DNA of 64,000 nucleotides from Loktanella sp. M215 (lineage in GTDB: Bacteria > Pseudomonadota > Alphaproteobacteria > Rhodobacterales > Rhodobacteraceae), in NCBI RefSeq assembly GCF_021735925.1, contig NZ_WMEA01000004.1:372001-436000 (forward strand), given 5' to 3'. Below are positions 49,136-58,381 of this stretch, piece by piece (the stretch's first letter is position 1; each line of letters starts with the position of its first letter). Under the pieces are notes generated by a model. That model searched no databases. It was not told where the DNA came from and saw nothing but the letters and a program-made list of their open reading frames with translations. The translations under genes and the position numbers were made by a program.

Positions 49136-50156
49136 GACGTTGTTTGGCGAAGGTGGTGTTCAGGGGCTTGACGACGCGGCACATCGGCACCGCAAAGCGT
49201 TGTTCCTTGACCTTGTTGGTCCGGGCCGCACTGACGATCTGACCCTACAAACAGTTGCCGCCATAGATGCACTTCTGCGAGAACCGGGACGGATCGTCCT
49301 GCAGAATGCGTTTGAACGTATTTTGACACGGAGTGTTTGCGACTGGGTGGGCGCGCCGCTGACCGATGCGGAAATTCCCGCGCACAGCCGGATGCTGTCG
49401 CATCTCTTCGAACATGCGGGTACTGTCGATCATCGCCAGCTTCTTGCACGGCGGGCGCGCAAACGCGCGGACCGCTGGGCTGCGGAAAGGATTGCTGACG
49501 CCCGGTCTGGCGGAGCAGCGACACGGACCGGATCGGTCGTTGACCGAATTGCTCAGTGGCGTGATCTGGAGGGCAATTTGCTCGATGAGCATGTCGCAGC
49601 AGTCGAATTAATCAATGTGCTCCGGCCCTTCGTGGCCGTCTCGGCTTTTCTGACTTTTGTCGCTGTGGCACTCGCCACCCGCCCGCTGGAAGTTTCGGCT
49701 TTGCGTCTCGACCCTGCATACACCCTATTGTTTGTTCAGGAAGTCCGGCGGACTGCTCCGTTCTTTCCGCTCCTCGCGGCACGGGCGCGTGCTCGGACGC
49801 AATGGCGCAAACATGACATCGCAGCAAATGGGCTCGTTGCATTGGACATCTGGGGCACCAACCGGGATTACAAGGTGTGGGATGATCCTGACATCTTTCG
49901 CCCAGACCGCTTCAGGACATGGTCCGGTGATCCCTTTACGATGATCCCGCAAGGGGGCGGCGACCATGCGGCCAATCACCGATGCCCCGGCGAATGGGTC
50001 ACGCAAGATCTGATGGTTGCGGCAACGCGCATTCTGATTGAGCGAATTGATTGGCGGACACTACCAGATCAAAATCTTGACCTCGATATGTACAGACTGC
50101 CCGCCCTTCCCAAAGATAACGTTATTATTGAGATTCCTAAGAGATCACACCCATAA

Positions 50157-50745
50157 ATAAGTACCTGCGGCACTTTCCAATAACATGCCCGTCTCAAAGA
50201 CAGTATTGCGGCAGAGTGAAGAGGCTGCACGATACGTGTTCGACCGGTGAAGCGTCGCCAGCCAACTCGCGTCGAGTTACGCAGGCTCAGAACGGTCCGT
50301 CGTGATGTGGACTGAGTTTCCGCCCAGACCTTCAATGTGCGTGCGGGGTGCCGATAATGCCTGATAGCGTTTTCACTGGGGCACCTTTTTTAACGACGTC
50401 AACCATCCGGATGTAGCTGGCAAATCGTACGAAATCGTACATCCTATTGTTTTAGGAATCTGTTTTGTCAGGATGCCGACAGGAGCATCTGCAAAAAGTT
50501 ATCGGATCACCTAAGGTCTCGTACTTATATTGCATTACCCCGAAATTTGATATGCAGGTGCTCCGACCTCTTGCCCGACGATCAATAGATCGAGGATCAA
50601 GGATTTCGGAGCCAAAGCGTCCCTATTTGATTTCTGGTAAAATTTTCAGGGACGGCTAGTGTACACCCAGTGGGCGTCACATGGTCCGGGCGACGCCGAA
50701 TAAACGGTCTTGCGTCCAGCGCTCTTTCAATCGGAGAGCGTATCT
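50157..50745. other. Intergenic region upstream of the Crp/Fnr gene
   Basis: No convincing coding sequence. It contains a near-perfect palindrome GTACGAAATCGTAC at 50428-50441, listed separately, and should carry the promoter of the Crp/Fnr gene. Confidence 0.6.
50428..50441. promoter_or_regulatory. Candidate operator GTACGAAATCGTAC
   Basis: Inverted half-sites GTACGA and TCGTAC around AA. The same half-sites recur, perfectly palindromic, at 52568-52581. The two copies bracket the Crp/Fnr, receiver and small-ORF cluster. Confidence 0.4.
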
Positions 50746-51495
50746 ATGGCAAAACGTCTGACCTGCCCCCCGGGACAAAATAATCTTATCCATACTCTGC
50801 CCCGCGACGATCGCGCTTTGCTTGAGCCTCACCTCAAGCAGGTGATTTTGGAAAGAGGGTTCGTTTTGGAAGAGCCGGATCAGGCCATCGCTCTGGTCTA
50901 CTTTCCGACGTCCGGCGTCGGCTCCACCGTTGCCTTTACGGACACTGGACGCCTGATCGAGGTCGGGCTGTTTGGCAACGAAGGGATGTCGGGAACGCCG
51001 GTCACGTTGCAGGCGTCTCACTCGCCCCATCAATCGTTCATGCAAGTTGCCGGCGAAGGATTCGCGATCGACGCCAGCACATTGCGGACCCTTCTGGACC
51101 AGAACCCGACGCTACAGCGCCACCTGCTGCGTTACGTGCAGGTCATGATCACCCAGACATCGCAGACGGCCCTGTCGAACGGACAGTCCAAGCTGGAGGA
51201 GCGGCTGGCACGGTGGCTCCTGATGTGTCATGACCGAACCAGAGGTGACATCATGGAACTGACGCATGAGTTCTTGTCGGTCATGCTTGGTGTCCGCCGC
51301 GCGGGTGTGACAGTCGCAATCCATCTGCTTGAAGGCAAAGGGCTGATCCGCGCCAACCGTGGACAGATTATCATACTGGACCGGCATGAGCTGGAGGACC
51401 TCGCTCAAAGCGCCTATGGCACCTCGGAGGCCGAATATGCGCGGCTGATCGGGTTCTCGCCTGCCGAAAACGTGGAGAAGACTGAACAGCGCTGA
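50746..51495 (+). CDS. Crp/Fnr-family transcriptional regulator
   Basis: 249 residues from the ATG at 50746 (GGAGAG 7 nt upstream). N-terminal cyclic-nucleotide-binding-like beta-roll (FPTSGVGSTVAFTDTGRLIE, GLFGNEGMSGTP), dimer helix (LLRYVQVMITQTSQTALSNG), and a winged helix-turn-helix (LTHEFLSVMLGVRRAGVTVA). No Cys cluster typical of Fnr and no full cAMP site is seen; this resembles the subgroup common in alphaproteobacteria with unknown ligands. Convergent with the neighbouring receiver gene. Confidence 0.9.
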   Translation: MAKRLTCPPGQNNLIHTLPRDDRALLEPHLKQVILERGFVLEEPDQAIALVYFPTSGVGSTVAFTDTGRLIEVGLFGNEGMSGTPVTLQASHSPHQSFMQVAGEGFAIDASTLRTLLDQNPTLQRHLLRYVQVMITQTSQTALSNGQSKLEERLARWLLMCHDRTRGDIMELTHEFLSVMLGVRRAGVTVAIHLLEGKGLIRANRGQIIILDRHELEDLAQSAYGTSEAEYARLIGFSPAENVEKTEQR

Positions 51496-51497
51496 TC

Positions 51498-51887
51498 TCA
51501 AGAGCCATCTGACACAGAACCCCGCGACGGGCCGCTGAAAAGGTTATGAACAATGCTGCCAACACGGCCCACGACTCTTGGCGCGATTTGCGGCTTCAGA
51601 ATAAGCGGGACATGCCGGAATTCCGGCAAGATCTCCTCTCTTTCGTAACTCGTAAAAAATACGAAGGGAATACCAAGAGCGTTCAGTCGGCGTGCTGCGT
51701 CATAACTGAGTCCGTCCGCAAGTTCGACGTTTAGGAGAGCCAGATCGAACTCTACTTGCCCGATGAGATGTAAGGTTTCGGCAAGCGACGACGCTACCCC
51801 CGCAATCTGCAGGCCTTGGCGGATCAATTCACAAGTGACATCCGCGGCCACAATAATATCGTCTTCGGCCAAAAGAATTCGGTACAT
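51498..51887 (-). CDS. Receiver-domain protein lacking the phospho-acceptor Asp
   Basis: 129 residues. The fold is clear (RILLAEDDIIVAADVTCELI, FVFFTSYERE with Thr, LILKPQ with Lys), but the position of the phosphorylated Asp reads Asn in DLALLNVELADG, where relatives have LLDVNL. The acidic pair, Thr and Lys remain. It may act as a phosphorylation-independent adaptor or be constitutively in one state. Stops 2 nt from the Crp/Fnr stop on the opposite strand. Confidence 0.85.
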   Translation of the reverse strand: MYRILLAEDDIIVAADVTCELIRQGLQIAGVASSLAETLHLIGQVEFDLALLNVELADGLSYDAARRLNALGIPFVFFTSYEREEILPEFRHVPLILKPQIAPRVVGRVGSIVHNLFSGPSRGSVSDGS

Positions 51888-51933
51888 CGCGTTTTGGTCT
51901 TAATTATTGATTGCCATGGGGGACCCGCGCACC

Positions 51934-52167
51934 TTACGATCGTCGTTTTTCAAGATGAGTCAGCCCATTGGTGATAATGCCAAGAGGTATACCGGACGCC
52001 CGGCTCATTTCGTCGGCGGTGAGGCCCAGATCGACAAACGTTACCAAAATCTTGCCTAAAAATGCTTCGCATTCCGAACGCGAACTCATCTCGAAAAGAT
52101 CAAGGGTCACCGGGCGCTTCTCGTGCGCGGGCAAAGCATGAGCGCAAGGCACATCGAAGTTCATCAT
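51934..52167 (-). CDS. Small hypothetical protein with possible helix-turn-helix
   Basis: 77 residues from the first of two ATGs at 52167, with GGAG 7 nt upstream. The C-terminal half LTADEMSRASGIPLGIITNG looks like a helix-turn-helix by residue pattern. No family recognised. It precedes the Asn-receiver gene on the same strand with about 46 nt between, so co-transcription is likely. Confidence 0.6.
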   Translation of the reverse strand: MMNFDVPCAHALPAHEKRPVTLDLFEMSSRSECEAFLGKILVTFVDLGLTADEMSRASGIPLGIITNGLTHLEKRRS

Positions 52168-52263
52168 CTTGTTACTCCGAGCTTACAAAGCTTTTCTGAC
52201 TAACGAGCCGCAACAAGGGAGCACGCAGTCCAGCAGATTATCGTTGTCACGTAGCTGCAAGCG

Positions 52264-52467
52264 TCAGTCGCTGATCATTGAGAAAAAGCGGGAGCGAATG
52301 AACGCCTGCGCTGCAGCCACCACATCAACCGTATCGCTCACCGCAGACCGTCCTGGGGACATACCCGCTTTTCGAACGCCCTGAAAATCACACTGGCTGA
52401 AGTCACCCTCTGGGCTGACGCCGCGGACAGACAGTGAAAAATTCAAAACTCTCTGATCATCAACCAT
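52264..52467 (-). CDS. Small hypothetical protein
   Basis: 67 residues; GGGGG 7 nt before the ATG. Contains one Cys (FSQCDFQG) and an amphipathic C-terminus (VDVVAAAQAFIRSRFFSMI). No recognisable family. The palindrome at 52568 lies about 100 nt upstream, as an operator might. Could be spurious. Confidence 0.35.
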   Translation of the reverse strand: MVDDQRVLNFSLSVRGVSPEGDFSQCDFQGVRKAGMSPGRSAVSDTVDVVAAAQAFIRSRFFSMISD

Positions 52468-53058
52468 ATCAATACCCCCATCTCAAAGGATTGTCTTTGG
52501 CAGAGCAGCTGTTTCAGCATGTGAACGTATAGGGATTAACATATCGGCTGACTTTGTGTCAACGTCAGTACGAATTCGTACCAAGATTGGTATCGCTGAT
52601 TAAATGAAGTCAGCATAATTATATATATACTTTAAGGTTTAGCTCAAAAAATAGGATTATTCCAAAAAGTTGGCCAAGTCCTTATTATCTCGCCGTCTCG
52701 GTCCGGAAGCCTGAGATTCCCGTGGCGCATGGCCTTTTCAATGGGTTTTGCAGGACAAGAGCCATGTAGGTGTTATGGCCCTTTCCCGTCGTGGGGCTGC
52801 AATTAACTGGTTTGGGGATGACAAATGAGGCTATCACTGGCCAGATGTCTGCCACTTCACGTCCAAAGGGTCTATTTGATGGAGTTTGGTTCAGTATTGA
52901 CATCACTGCTCCGGACACGTCGTTTCATATTGGCGGATTATAGCTCAGTTCGAAACCGTACATTTGGGAACCAGACCCTCCTTTATAAATTTGGTTCTTC
53001 GAGTGCGACGCCATGCGAGCGCACTTCACTATCGGCAACGCTAAAGGAGGAATGACCG
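52468..53058. other. Intergenic region before the BON-domain gene
   Basis: No gene seen. It holds the 14-bp palindrome at 52568-52581, an AT-rich stretch near 52615-52640 (TATATATA), and the leader of the BON gene. A GGAAC at 52967 has a GGTT 21 nt on, too far for an EcfG promoter. Confidence 0.55.
52568..52581. promoter_or_regulatory. Perfect 14-bp palindrome GTACGAATTCGTAC
   Basis: Same half-sites as 50428-50441. Placed in an intergenic region upstream of a small minus-strand gene. Candidate operator for the nearby Crp/Fnr protein or the helix-turn-helix small protein; no direct evidence. Confidence 0.4.
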
Positions 53059-53790
53059 ATGCCTGATCGTTATGGAAATCAATCCGGGCGGACCCGCAGC
53101 CGCAATGAGGGCCGCGACGGTCCTGCATATGGACCGGATCGCGGCGAGAACGAACATCGCAATATGCAAGGCGGGTCCGGCACCTATACAGACGGCTCCG
53201 GAACCTCCGATCGTGATGAGGGTCACGTCAGCGGTCCCGAATGGATTGGCAACATCGGCGACATGCAACGCAGCCGCTACGCCGATCGTGACGACAATAG
53301 CCAGAGGAAATTTGATCCGCAGTCGGACCGTGGCTATCGGGGTCGACCCGGGCGCGATGACGACCCCGACTATTACCGTAGTACCCCCCCCCGCGGCAGG
53401 GGTTACGACCGTTCCGATAAAAGGTCTGATCGTGAATTTATGGACCGGGCCTCGGACGAGGTCTCATCCTGGTTCGGGGATGATGATGCAGAACGCCGAC
53501 GCGAGGCGGATCATCGCGGGCGCGGCCCGAAAGGCTATCAGCGTTCCGACACACGGATCGAGGAGGATATCAACGACCGCCTGACGGAAGATCCGGATAT
53601 TGACCCATCGGACATTGAGATCAAGGTCGACGCTGGAGAGGTCACACTCGACGGTACCGTCGACTCAAAACGCGCCAAGCGCCATGCTGAGGATTGCTGC
53701 GACAGCGTGTCCGGCGTGAAACATGTTCAAAACAACCTGCGTGTCAAAGACAAAAACGCGGAAGGCGCCACACCCTCGACGGGGCTCTGA
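53059..53790 (+). CDS. BON-domain protein with a long charged N-terminus
   Basis: 243 residues; AAAGGAGG upstream. Residues 1-150 are Arg/Asp/Gly/Ser-rich and probably disordered, with the recurring family segment SWFGDDDAERRRE. Residues about 165-235 form a BON domain (RIEEDINDRLTEDPDIDPSD, IEIKVDAGEVTLDGTVDSKR, VSGVKHVQNNLRV), which binds membranes. No signal peptide, so cytoplasmic. Proteins of this build are frequent in desiccation and osmotic stress regulons. Confidence 0.88.
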   Translation: MPDRYGNQSGRTRSRNEGRDGPAYGPDRGENEHRNMQGGSGTYTDGSGTSDRDEGHVSGPEWIGNIGDMQRSRYADRDDNSQRKFDPQSDRGYRGRPGRDDDPDYYRSTPPRGRGYDRSDKRSDREFMDRASDEVSSWFGDDDAERRREADHRGRGPKGYQRSDTRIEEDINDRLTEDPDIDPSDIEIKVDAGEVTLDGTVDSKRAKRHAEDCCDSVSGVKHVQNNLRVKDKNAEGATPSTGL

Positions 53791-53813
53791 TCACGTATAA
53801 ATCCGCTTAGCTC

Positions 53814-53840
53814 GCCGCCCACCGCCGGACGGCGGGCGGC
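53814..53840 (+). terminator. GC-rich hairpin after the BON gene
   Basis: Stem of 10 bp with one mismatch (GCCGCCCACC against GGCGGGCGGC), 23 nt after the stop, no T run. Confidence 0.5.
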
Positions 53841-53923
53841 ACTTGAGACGACAGGCATCGGCATCAGCCCCGGCACTGCCGAAGTCGTGCTTTGTCTCAA
53901 TCGTCCGACGACAGGAAGAAACG

Positions 53924-55090
53924 ATGGTTGATATCCTCTGTCTGAATGTTGGCTCCTCAAGCCTGTCGTTTGTCGCATTCAGCGAAACATCCGCAGGATT
54001 GACGCAATTGGCCGACGGGGGTGTCGATCTGTCCCGTGAGGCGTCCCTACAGATAAACGTCGAAGACAAATCTGGCATGAAGTTCATCGTCCCCGATCCG
54101 TCTGACTTTGACGACGCCGTACTCGGGATCATTGATAAACTGAAGTCGGCGGCTGTTTTGGGATCAGGCTACGTCGTCTCGCATCGCGTCGTTCACGGGG
54201 GCAACCGAACATGTGCGGCAGAATGGCTGACGCCAGATCTCGCACAGCAACTCGATCTGCTGACGCCGCTCGCTCCTCTCCACCAACGTAAGGCTCTGGG
54301 ACCGGCCCAGACCATTGCAAAGCAACACCCCCATACACCGCAGGTTGCGGTCTATGATTCCAGCTTTCATGCCACCCTGCCCGACCTTGCCCGTGCTCTT
54401 CCCCTGCCGGATGCGCCCGCTCTTCAGGGCATCCGCCGGTTCGGGTTTCACGGGCTGTCCTATGCCTGGGTTGCACGGTACATGGCTGAGGTCGCTCCGT
54501 CCCGCAGGCGCATTGTGGCACTGCACCTCTCCGGAGGCTGCAGCGCCTGCGCGATGAAAGACGGTCGCAGCATCGACACAACAATGGGCGCAACCCCACT
54601 TGACGGACCTATGATGGGAACACGTTCGGGCGCTGTGGACCCCGGGCTCGTGCTTTATCTTCTGCAGGCCCGCAATCTCACCCCCGACGATGTGGCACAC
54701 ATGCTGTGGCACGAGAGCGGACTGAAAGGCGTGTCCGGCATCAGCAACGATCTGCGCGATCTGTTGCCTTCCGACGACCCTCGCGCCGAACGTGCCACCG
54801 GTCTGTTCTGCCGAAAAGTTGCGAAAGCCGTGGCCGAAATGACGGTGAGCCTGGGGGCGCTCGATGCACTGGTATTTACCGGCGGGATCGGTGCCGAGCA
54901 GCCCCGGATTCGCGAAAGAATATGCGCAGACCTGGCCGTCTTCGGGATCCAGCTGGTGCCGGAAGCCAATGAGGCTTGCGCAGAACTGCTGACAGCCCCG
55001 GATGCCTTCATTGAGGTGCGCGCCGTCGCCTCTCAGGAAGAATTGATCATGGCTCAGGAGACCCAGAACCTGATGCGGAGCGCCCGATGA
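53924..55090 (+). CDS. ackA: Acetate kinase
   Basis: 388 residues from the ATG at 53924. ASKHA-fold motifs: [41 protein letters not shown], the phosphate loop [16 protein letters not shown], and [14 protein letters not shown]. It makes ATP and acetate from acetyl phosphate. The gene ends inside the phosphoketolase start (ATGA), so the two form one pathway: acetyl phosphate from phosphoketolase is turned into ATP here. Confidence 0.93.
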   Translation: MVDILCLNVGSSSLSFVAFSETSAGLTQLADGGVDLSREASLQINVEDKSGMKFIVPDPSDFDDAVLGIIDKLKSAAVLGSGYVVSHRVVHGGNRTCAAEWLTPDLAQQLDLLTPLAPLHQRKALGPAQTIAKQHPHTPQVAVYDSSFHATLPDLARALPLPDAPALQGIRRFGFHGLSYAWVARYMAEVAPSRRRIVALHLSGGCSACAMKDGRSIDTTMGATPLDGPMMGTRSGAVDPGLVLYLLQARNLTPDDVAHMLWHESGLKGVSGISNDLRDLLPSDDPRAERATGLFCRKVAKAVAEMTVSLGALDALVFTGGIGAEQPRIRERICADLAVFGIQLVPEANEACAELLTAPDAFIEVRAVASQEELIMAQETQNLMRSAR

Positions 55091-57396
55091 CCGACATGCT
55101 CAAGCGCATTGATGCCTGGTGGCGCGCCGCGAATTACCTCGCGGCTGCCCAGATTTACCTGATGGACAATCCTCTCCTGAACCGCCCGCTTGAGCGCGAT
55201 GACATCAAGCCCCGACTCTTGGGGCACTGGGGTACGTCGCCCGGTCTGAACTTCGTGCAAGCACATCTGAACCGAATCATCATAGATCGCGATCTGGACA
55301 TGCTGTTCATCGTAGGGCCCGGCCACGGTGCTCCTGCCGTCCTGGCCAATGCGTGGCTCGATGGCAGCTATTCCGAAACTTACCCCGATGTAGGACAGGA
55401 CGAAACCGGTCTGCGCCTTCTGTTTCGTCAGTTCTCTTTTCCCGGAGGCGTACCCAGTCACGCGGCCCCTCCCACGCCCGGCTCAATCCACGAGGGCGGT
55501 GAACTTGGCTATGCCCTGGCGCACGCCATCGGGGCCGCCCTCGACAATCCGGACCTCACCGTGGCCTGCGTCATCGGCGATGGCGAAGCGGAAACAGCGG
55601 CCATGGCAACGAGTTGGCAATCACATCGCTTCCTGCTTCCGGGGCGTGATGGCGCGGTTTTACCCATATTGCATCTGAACGGCTACCGCATCGCCGCACC
55701 GACCGTGATGGGACGGATGACCAATGCGGATCTCTGCGCCATGTTTACTGGTTTGGGCTGGGCACCTTGTATCGTCTCTGGCGACGATCCTGACGTCATG
55801 CATCGTTTCATGGCTGAAACACTCGACCGCGTGTGTGACGTGCACGCTGCCATCCGTGCCGGCAAAGCGGAACGCTGGCCCATGATCGTGTTGCGTAGCC
55901 CGAAAGGCTGGACGGGTCCCGACGTGGTGGACGGTTTGCAGGTCGAAGGCACATTCCGCGCCCATCAAGTACCGCTGACCGAGGTCCGCGAGAATGAGGC
56001 GCATCGGGTTCAACTCGCAGACTGGCTGCAAAGTTACGATCCGGCGGCTCTGTTCCCCGACGGCCGTCCCAATGCCGACATCCGTGCGTTGGCGCCCCGC
56101 GGTCCGCACCGGATCGGGGCCAATCCACACGCCAACGGTGGCCGCCTGCTGCGTTCGCTTGACCTGCCGGACCCTGCGTCTCAGGCACTCACCTTGGACG
56201 CGCCCGGCGGGACGACGGCGAGTGCGACGCATCAGCTGGGAAAATGGCTGGCCGACGTCATGCGCCGCAATCCCCACAATTTCCGCCTCTTCGGTCCGGA
56301 CGAGACCCAATCCAACAAGCTCGACCCGGTGTTCCAGGTGACGGCCCGGAAGGCTACGGGAGAGGTGAAGCCTTCGGATGTCGACGTGACCGCGGATGGC
56401 CGGGTCATGGAAGTGCTGAGCGAACATCTCTGCGAAGGGTGGCTGGAAGGCTACCTGCTGACAGGACGGCACGGGCTGTTCAACAGCTACGAGGCCTTTA
56501 TCCATATCGTCTCATCCATGGTGAACCAGCATATCAAATGGCTGCGCAGCGCCAGGGAGGTCCCATGGCGCGCACCCATCGCTTCACTAAATTACCTGCT
56601 GACGAGCCATGTCTGGCGGCAGGATCACAACGGATTCAGCCATCAGGACCCCGGGTTTCTTGACCACCTCGCGACCAAAGGGGCGGACCTTGTCACTCTT
56701 TGGCTCCCGCCGGACGCAAATACGTTTCTGCACGTCGCCGACACCGCCCTGCGAAGCCGCAATCGGGTCAATGTCATCGTCGCAGGTAAGCAAGTCGAGC
56801 CGCAGTGGCTGGACATTGCCTCGGCCCGAGACCATGTCGCGGCCGGTTTCGGGGTATGGGCGTGGGCCGCGAATGATAACGATCCCGAGGTCGTATTGGC
56901 GGCCGCCGGCGATGTGCCAACCCTCGAGATGCTGGCTGCCGTGCATATTCTGCGCGATTACCTACCCGACCTGCGGCTGCGTGTTGTCAATGTCGTAGCT
57001 TTGATGGCGCTGCAACCCTCACCCCTTAATCCGGACGGGGCACCGGACGCGCAGTTTGATGGCTGCTTTACGACCGACAGGCCGGTCATTTTCGCCTTCC
57101 ATGGCTATCCGGGTCTGATCCACGAATTGACCTACCGCCGCACCGGGCACGCCAATTTCCATGTTCATGGCTACGCCGAGAAAGGTTCGACAACGACGCC
57201 ATTCGACATGACCGTCCTGAATGGTATCGACCGCTTTACGCTGGCCCTTGATGCGGTGACCCGAAGTGGCCGCGAAGGGTCGGAGGTAGAGCGTTTGCGC
57301 TATTACTGTCACGGCTGCCTTGCAGCTCACCACGTCTATATCCGTGCGCATGGCGAAGACCTGCCAGCCATTGTTGATTGGCGCTGGAGGGTCTGA
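55087..57396 (+). CDS. xfp: Xylulose-5-phosphate/fructose-6-phosphate phosphoketolase
   Basis: 769 residues, normal for the family. Thiamine-diphosphate signatures: [20 protein letters not shown], the GDGEAET metal/TPP motif in [48 protein letters not shown] and the C-terminal [13 protein letters not shown]. It splits sugar phosphates with inorganic phosphate into acetyl phosphate and glyceraldehyde-3-phosphate or erythrose-4-phosphate. Translationally coupled to ackA, giving a carbon bypass that conserves ATP. Confidence 0.95.
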   Translation: MTDMLKRIDAWWRAANYLAAAQIYLMDNPLLNRPLERDDIKPRLLGHWGTSPGLNFVQAHLNRIIIDRDLDMLFIVGPGHGAPAVLANAWLDGSYSETYPDVGQDETGLRLLFRQFSFPGGVPSHAAPPTPGSIHEGGELGYALAHAIGAALDNPDLTVACVIGDGEAETAAMATSWQSHRFLLPGRDGAVLPILHLNGYRIAAPTVMGRMTNADLCAMFTGLGWAPCIVSGDDPDVMHRFMAETLDRVCDVHAAIRAGKAERWPMIVLRSPKGWTGPDVVDGLQVEGTFRAHQVPLTEVRENEAHRVQLADWLQSYDPAALFPDGRPNADIRALAPRGPHRIGANPHANGGRLLRSLDLPDPASQALTLDAPGGTTASATHQLGKWLADVMRRNPHNFRLFGPDETQSNKLDPVFQVTARKATGEVKPSDVDVTADGRVMEVLSEHLCEGWLEGYLLTGRHGLFNSYEAFIHIVSSMVNQHIKWLRSAREVPWRAPIASLNYLLTSHVWRQDHNGFSHQDPGFLDHLATKGADLVTLWLPPDANTFLHVADTALRSRNRVNVIVAGKQVEPQWLDIASARDHVAAGFGVWAWAANDNDPEVVLAAAGDVPTLEMLAAVHILRDYLPDLRLRVVNVVALMALQPSPLNPDGAPDAQFDGCFTTDRPVIFAFHGYPGLIHELTYRRTGHANFHVHGYAEKGSTTTPFDMTVLNGIDRFTLALDAVTRSGREGSEVERLRYYCHGCLAAHHVYIRAHGEDLPAIVDWRWRV

Positions 57397-57478
57397 ACCA
57401 GATCTTCCTTTGGCCCAGCCGTACGAAAGGGCAAGGCTGACCCGTTCCGACGCCTGCTTTGGCTGCGCTTGATGCTTC

Positions 57479-57504
57479 GGAACAATTAGCCGCATTACCT
57501 CGTT
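57479..57504 (+). promoter_or_regulatory. EcfG-type general stress promoter for DUF3008 gene
   Basis: GGAAC (57479-57483), 17 bases, CGTT (57501-57504): exact consensus, 57 nt before the start codon. Confidence 0.75.
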
Positions 57505-57561
57505 ACTAAAACGTTTCAGCGCCGTCATCCCGGCGGTGCCCGTACCGGGAGGGTACGCAGA

Positions 57562-57747
57562 ATGCCTGCCAAATCCAAAGCACAACAAAAGGCTGCCGGT
57601 GCAGCCCTCTCCGCAAAGCGCGGCGATACGAATGTCAGCGACCTGGAAGGCGCTGCAAAGGACATTTACGACTCAATGACGGAAGAAGAACTGAAGGACT
57701 TTGCGGAAACATCGCGCAAAGGGAAACCTGAGCACAGCTCCGATTGA
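57562..57747 (+). CDS. DUF3008-family small protein
   Basis: 61 residues, GGGAGG upstream of the ATG. The family pattern is complete: MPAKSKAQQKAAGAALSAKR, then MTEEELKDFAETSRKGKPEH. Highly charged, probably disordered or helical, often DNA-associated in stress. Role unknown. Driven by a consensus EcfG promoter. Confidence 0.88.
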   Translation: MPAKSKAQQKAAGAALSAKRGDTNVSDLEGAAKDIYDSMTEEELKDFAETSRKGKPEHSSD

Positions 57748-57816
57748 TCGCGACAGGTCAACCCGGCTTAACGCGTAAGATAACTTTGTACAGTTCCGCA
57801 CACACTCCTTGGGTGA

Positions 57817-57841
57817 GGAACCATTTTCTGCAAATCCCGTT
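57817..57841 (+). promoter_or_regulatory. EcfG-type general stress promoter for PRC-barrel copy 2
   Basis: GGAAC (57817-57821), 16 bases, CGTT (57838-57841): exact consensus, about 120 nt before the start codon. Confidence 0.7.
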
Positions 57842-57960
57842 GGACCCAGAGAAATGTGCGAATGGAGGAGCGGCCCGCTGACGTCAATCCGAGGCTTTCG
57901 CAATCATGAATGTTTATCATGATTGACAGGACGTGAGGCTATAAAATCGTGGAGGTTCAG

Positions 57961-58257
57961 GTGGAATATTCAAAGTACACGCCTCTTTGCGCCCAGGAGG
58001 TTTATTCCCTGAAAATTGAAGGGGCCAGCGTCTATGGGCCTGATGACAGCAAGGTTGGTGACGTGTCTCACGTCAGACCAACAGGACAACAGGCTCAGGT
58101 TATTATAAAAGTTGGCGGGTACAAAGGATTTGGTACAAAAGCAGTTGCCTTGAAACTTGCAGAATTGAATTTTATGCGCAGCACGGATGGTGATATTATT
58201 GCAGTGACGCCTAGAACAGGCAGCGAATTAAAGCATCTCCCACTATATCAGGAATGA
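57961..58257 (+). CDS. PRC-barrel domain protein, copy 2
   Basis: 98 residues from the GTG at 57961, chosen because GGAGG lies 5 nt upstream and alignment with copy 1 at 23866 starts there (EYSKYTPL against DHSKHIPL). Core: IEGASVYGPDDSKVGDVSHV, QVIIKVGGYKGFGTKAVALK, LNFMRSTDGD. Clearly a paralogue, but its codon use is more AT-rich than its neighbours. Confidence 0.88.
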   Translation: MEYSKYTPLCAQEVYSLKIEGASVYGPDDSKVGDVSHVRPTGQQAQVIIKVGGYKGFGTKAVALKLAELNFMRSTDGDIIAVTPRTGSELKHLPLYQE

Positions 58258-58381
58258 TGGGACATTGTGAATTTGCAGCTTTTCAGCAAGCAGGCCTTGA
58301 CCTCACAAGGATGTCGCTTTTTCATTCCGCTCACTAGACAATTTTGAAGGATCAAAGAGCAGCAAATCTAAGGACGGAAAA

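Larger units (their letters stand above)
47519..50156 (+). pseudogene. CYP152-type cytochrome P450 (fatty-acid peroxygenase) interrupted by IS256
   Basis: Exon-like halves 47519-47732 and 49144-50156 join in frame to 408 residues once the IS256 element and one copy of its 8-bp duplication are removed. The N-terminal half reads DSTLHLRRDPYRFVGKTCAK and AAPGFLKKTL; the second half resumes FGEGGVQGLDDAAHRHRKAL and carries the haem-ligand Cys in GGGDHAANHRCPGEWVTQDL. The CYP152 family uses H2O2 to hydroxylate or decarboxylate fatty acids. As it stands the gene is inactive, but the coding sequence is otherwise clean, so the insertion looks recent. Confidence 0.9.

Noticed and set aside
52967..52996. 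EcfG promoter before the BON gene
   Set aside because: GGAAC is present, but the nearest GGTT is more than 20 nt away, outside the 16-17 nt spacing.
52925..53015. tRNA-like stretch (TAGCTCAG followed by a GGTTC-type segment)
   Set aside because: Arms do not pair into a cloverleaf and there is no acceptor stem or plausible anticodon loop.
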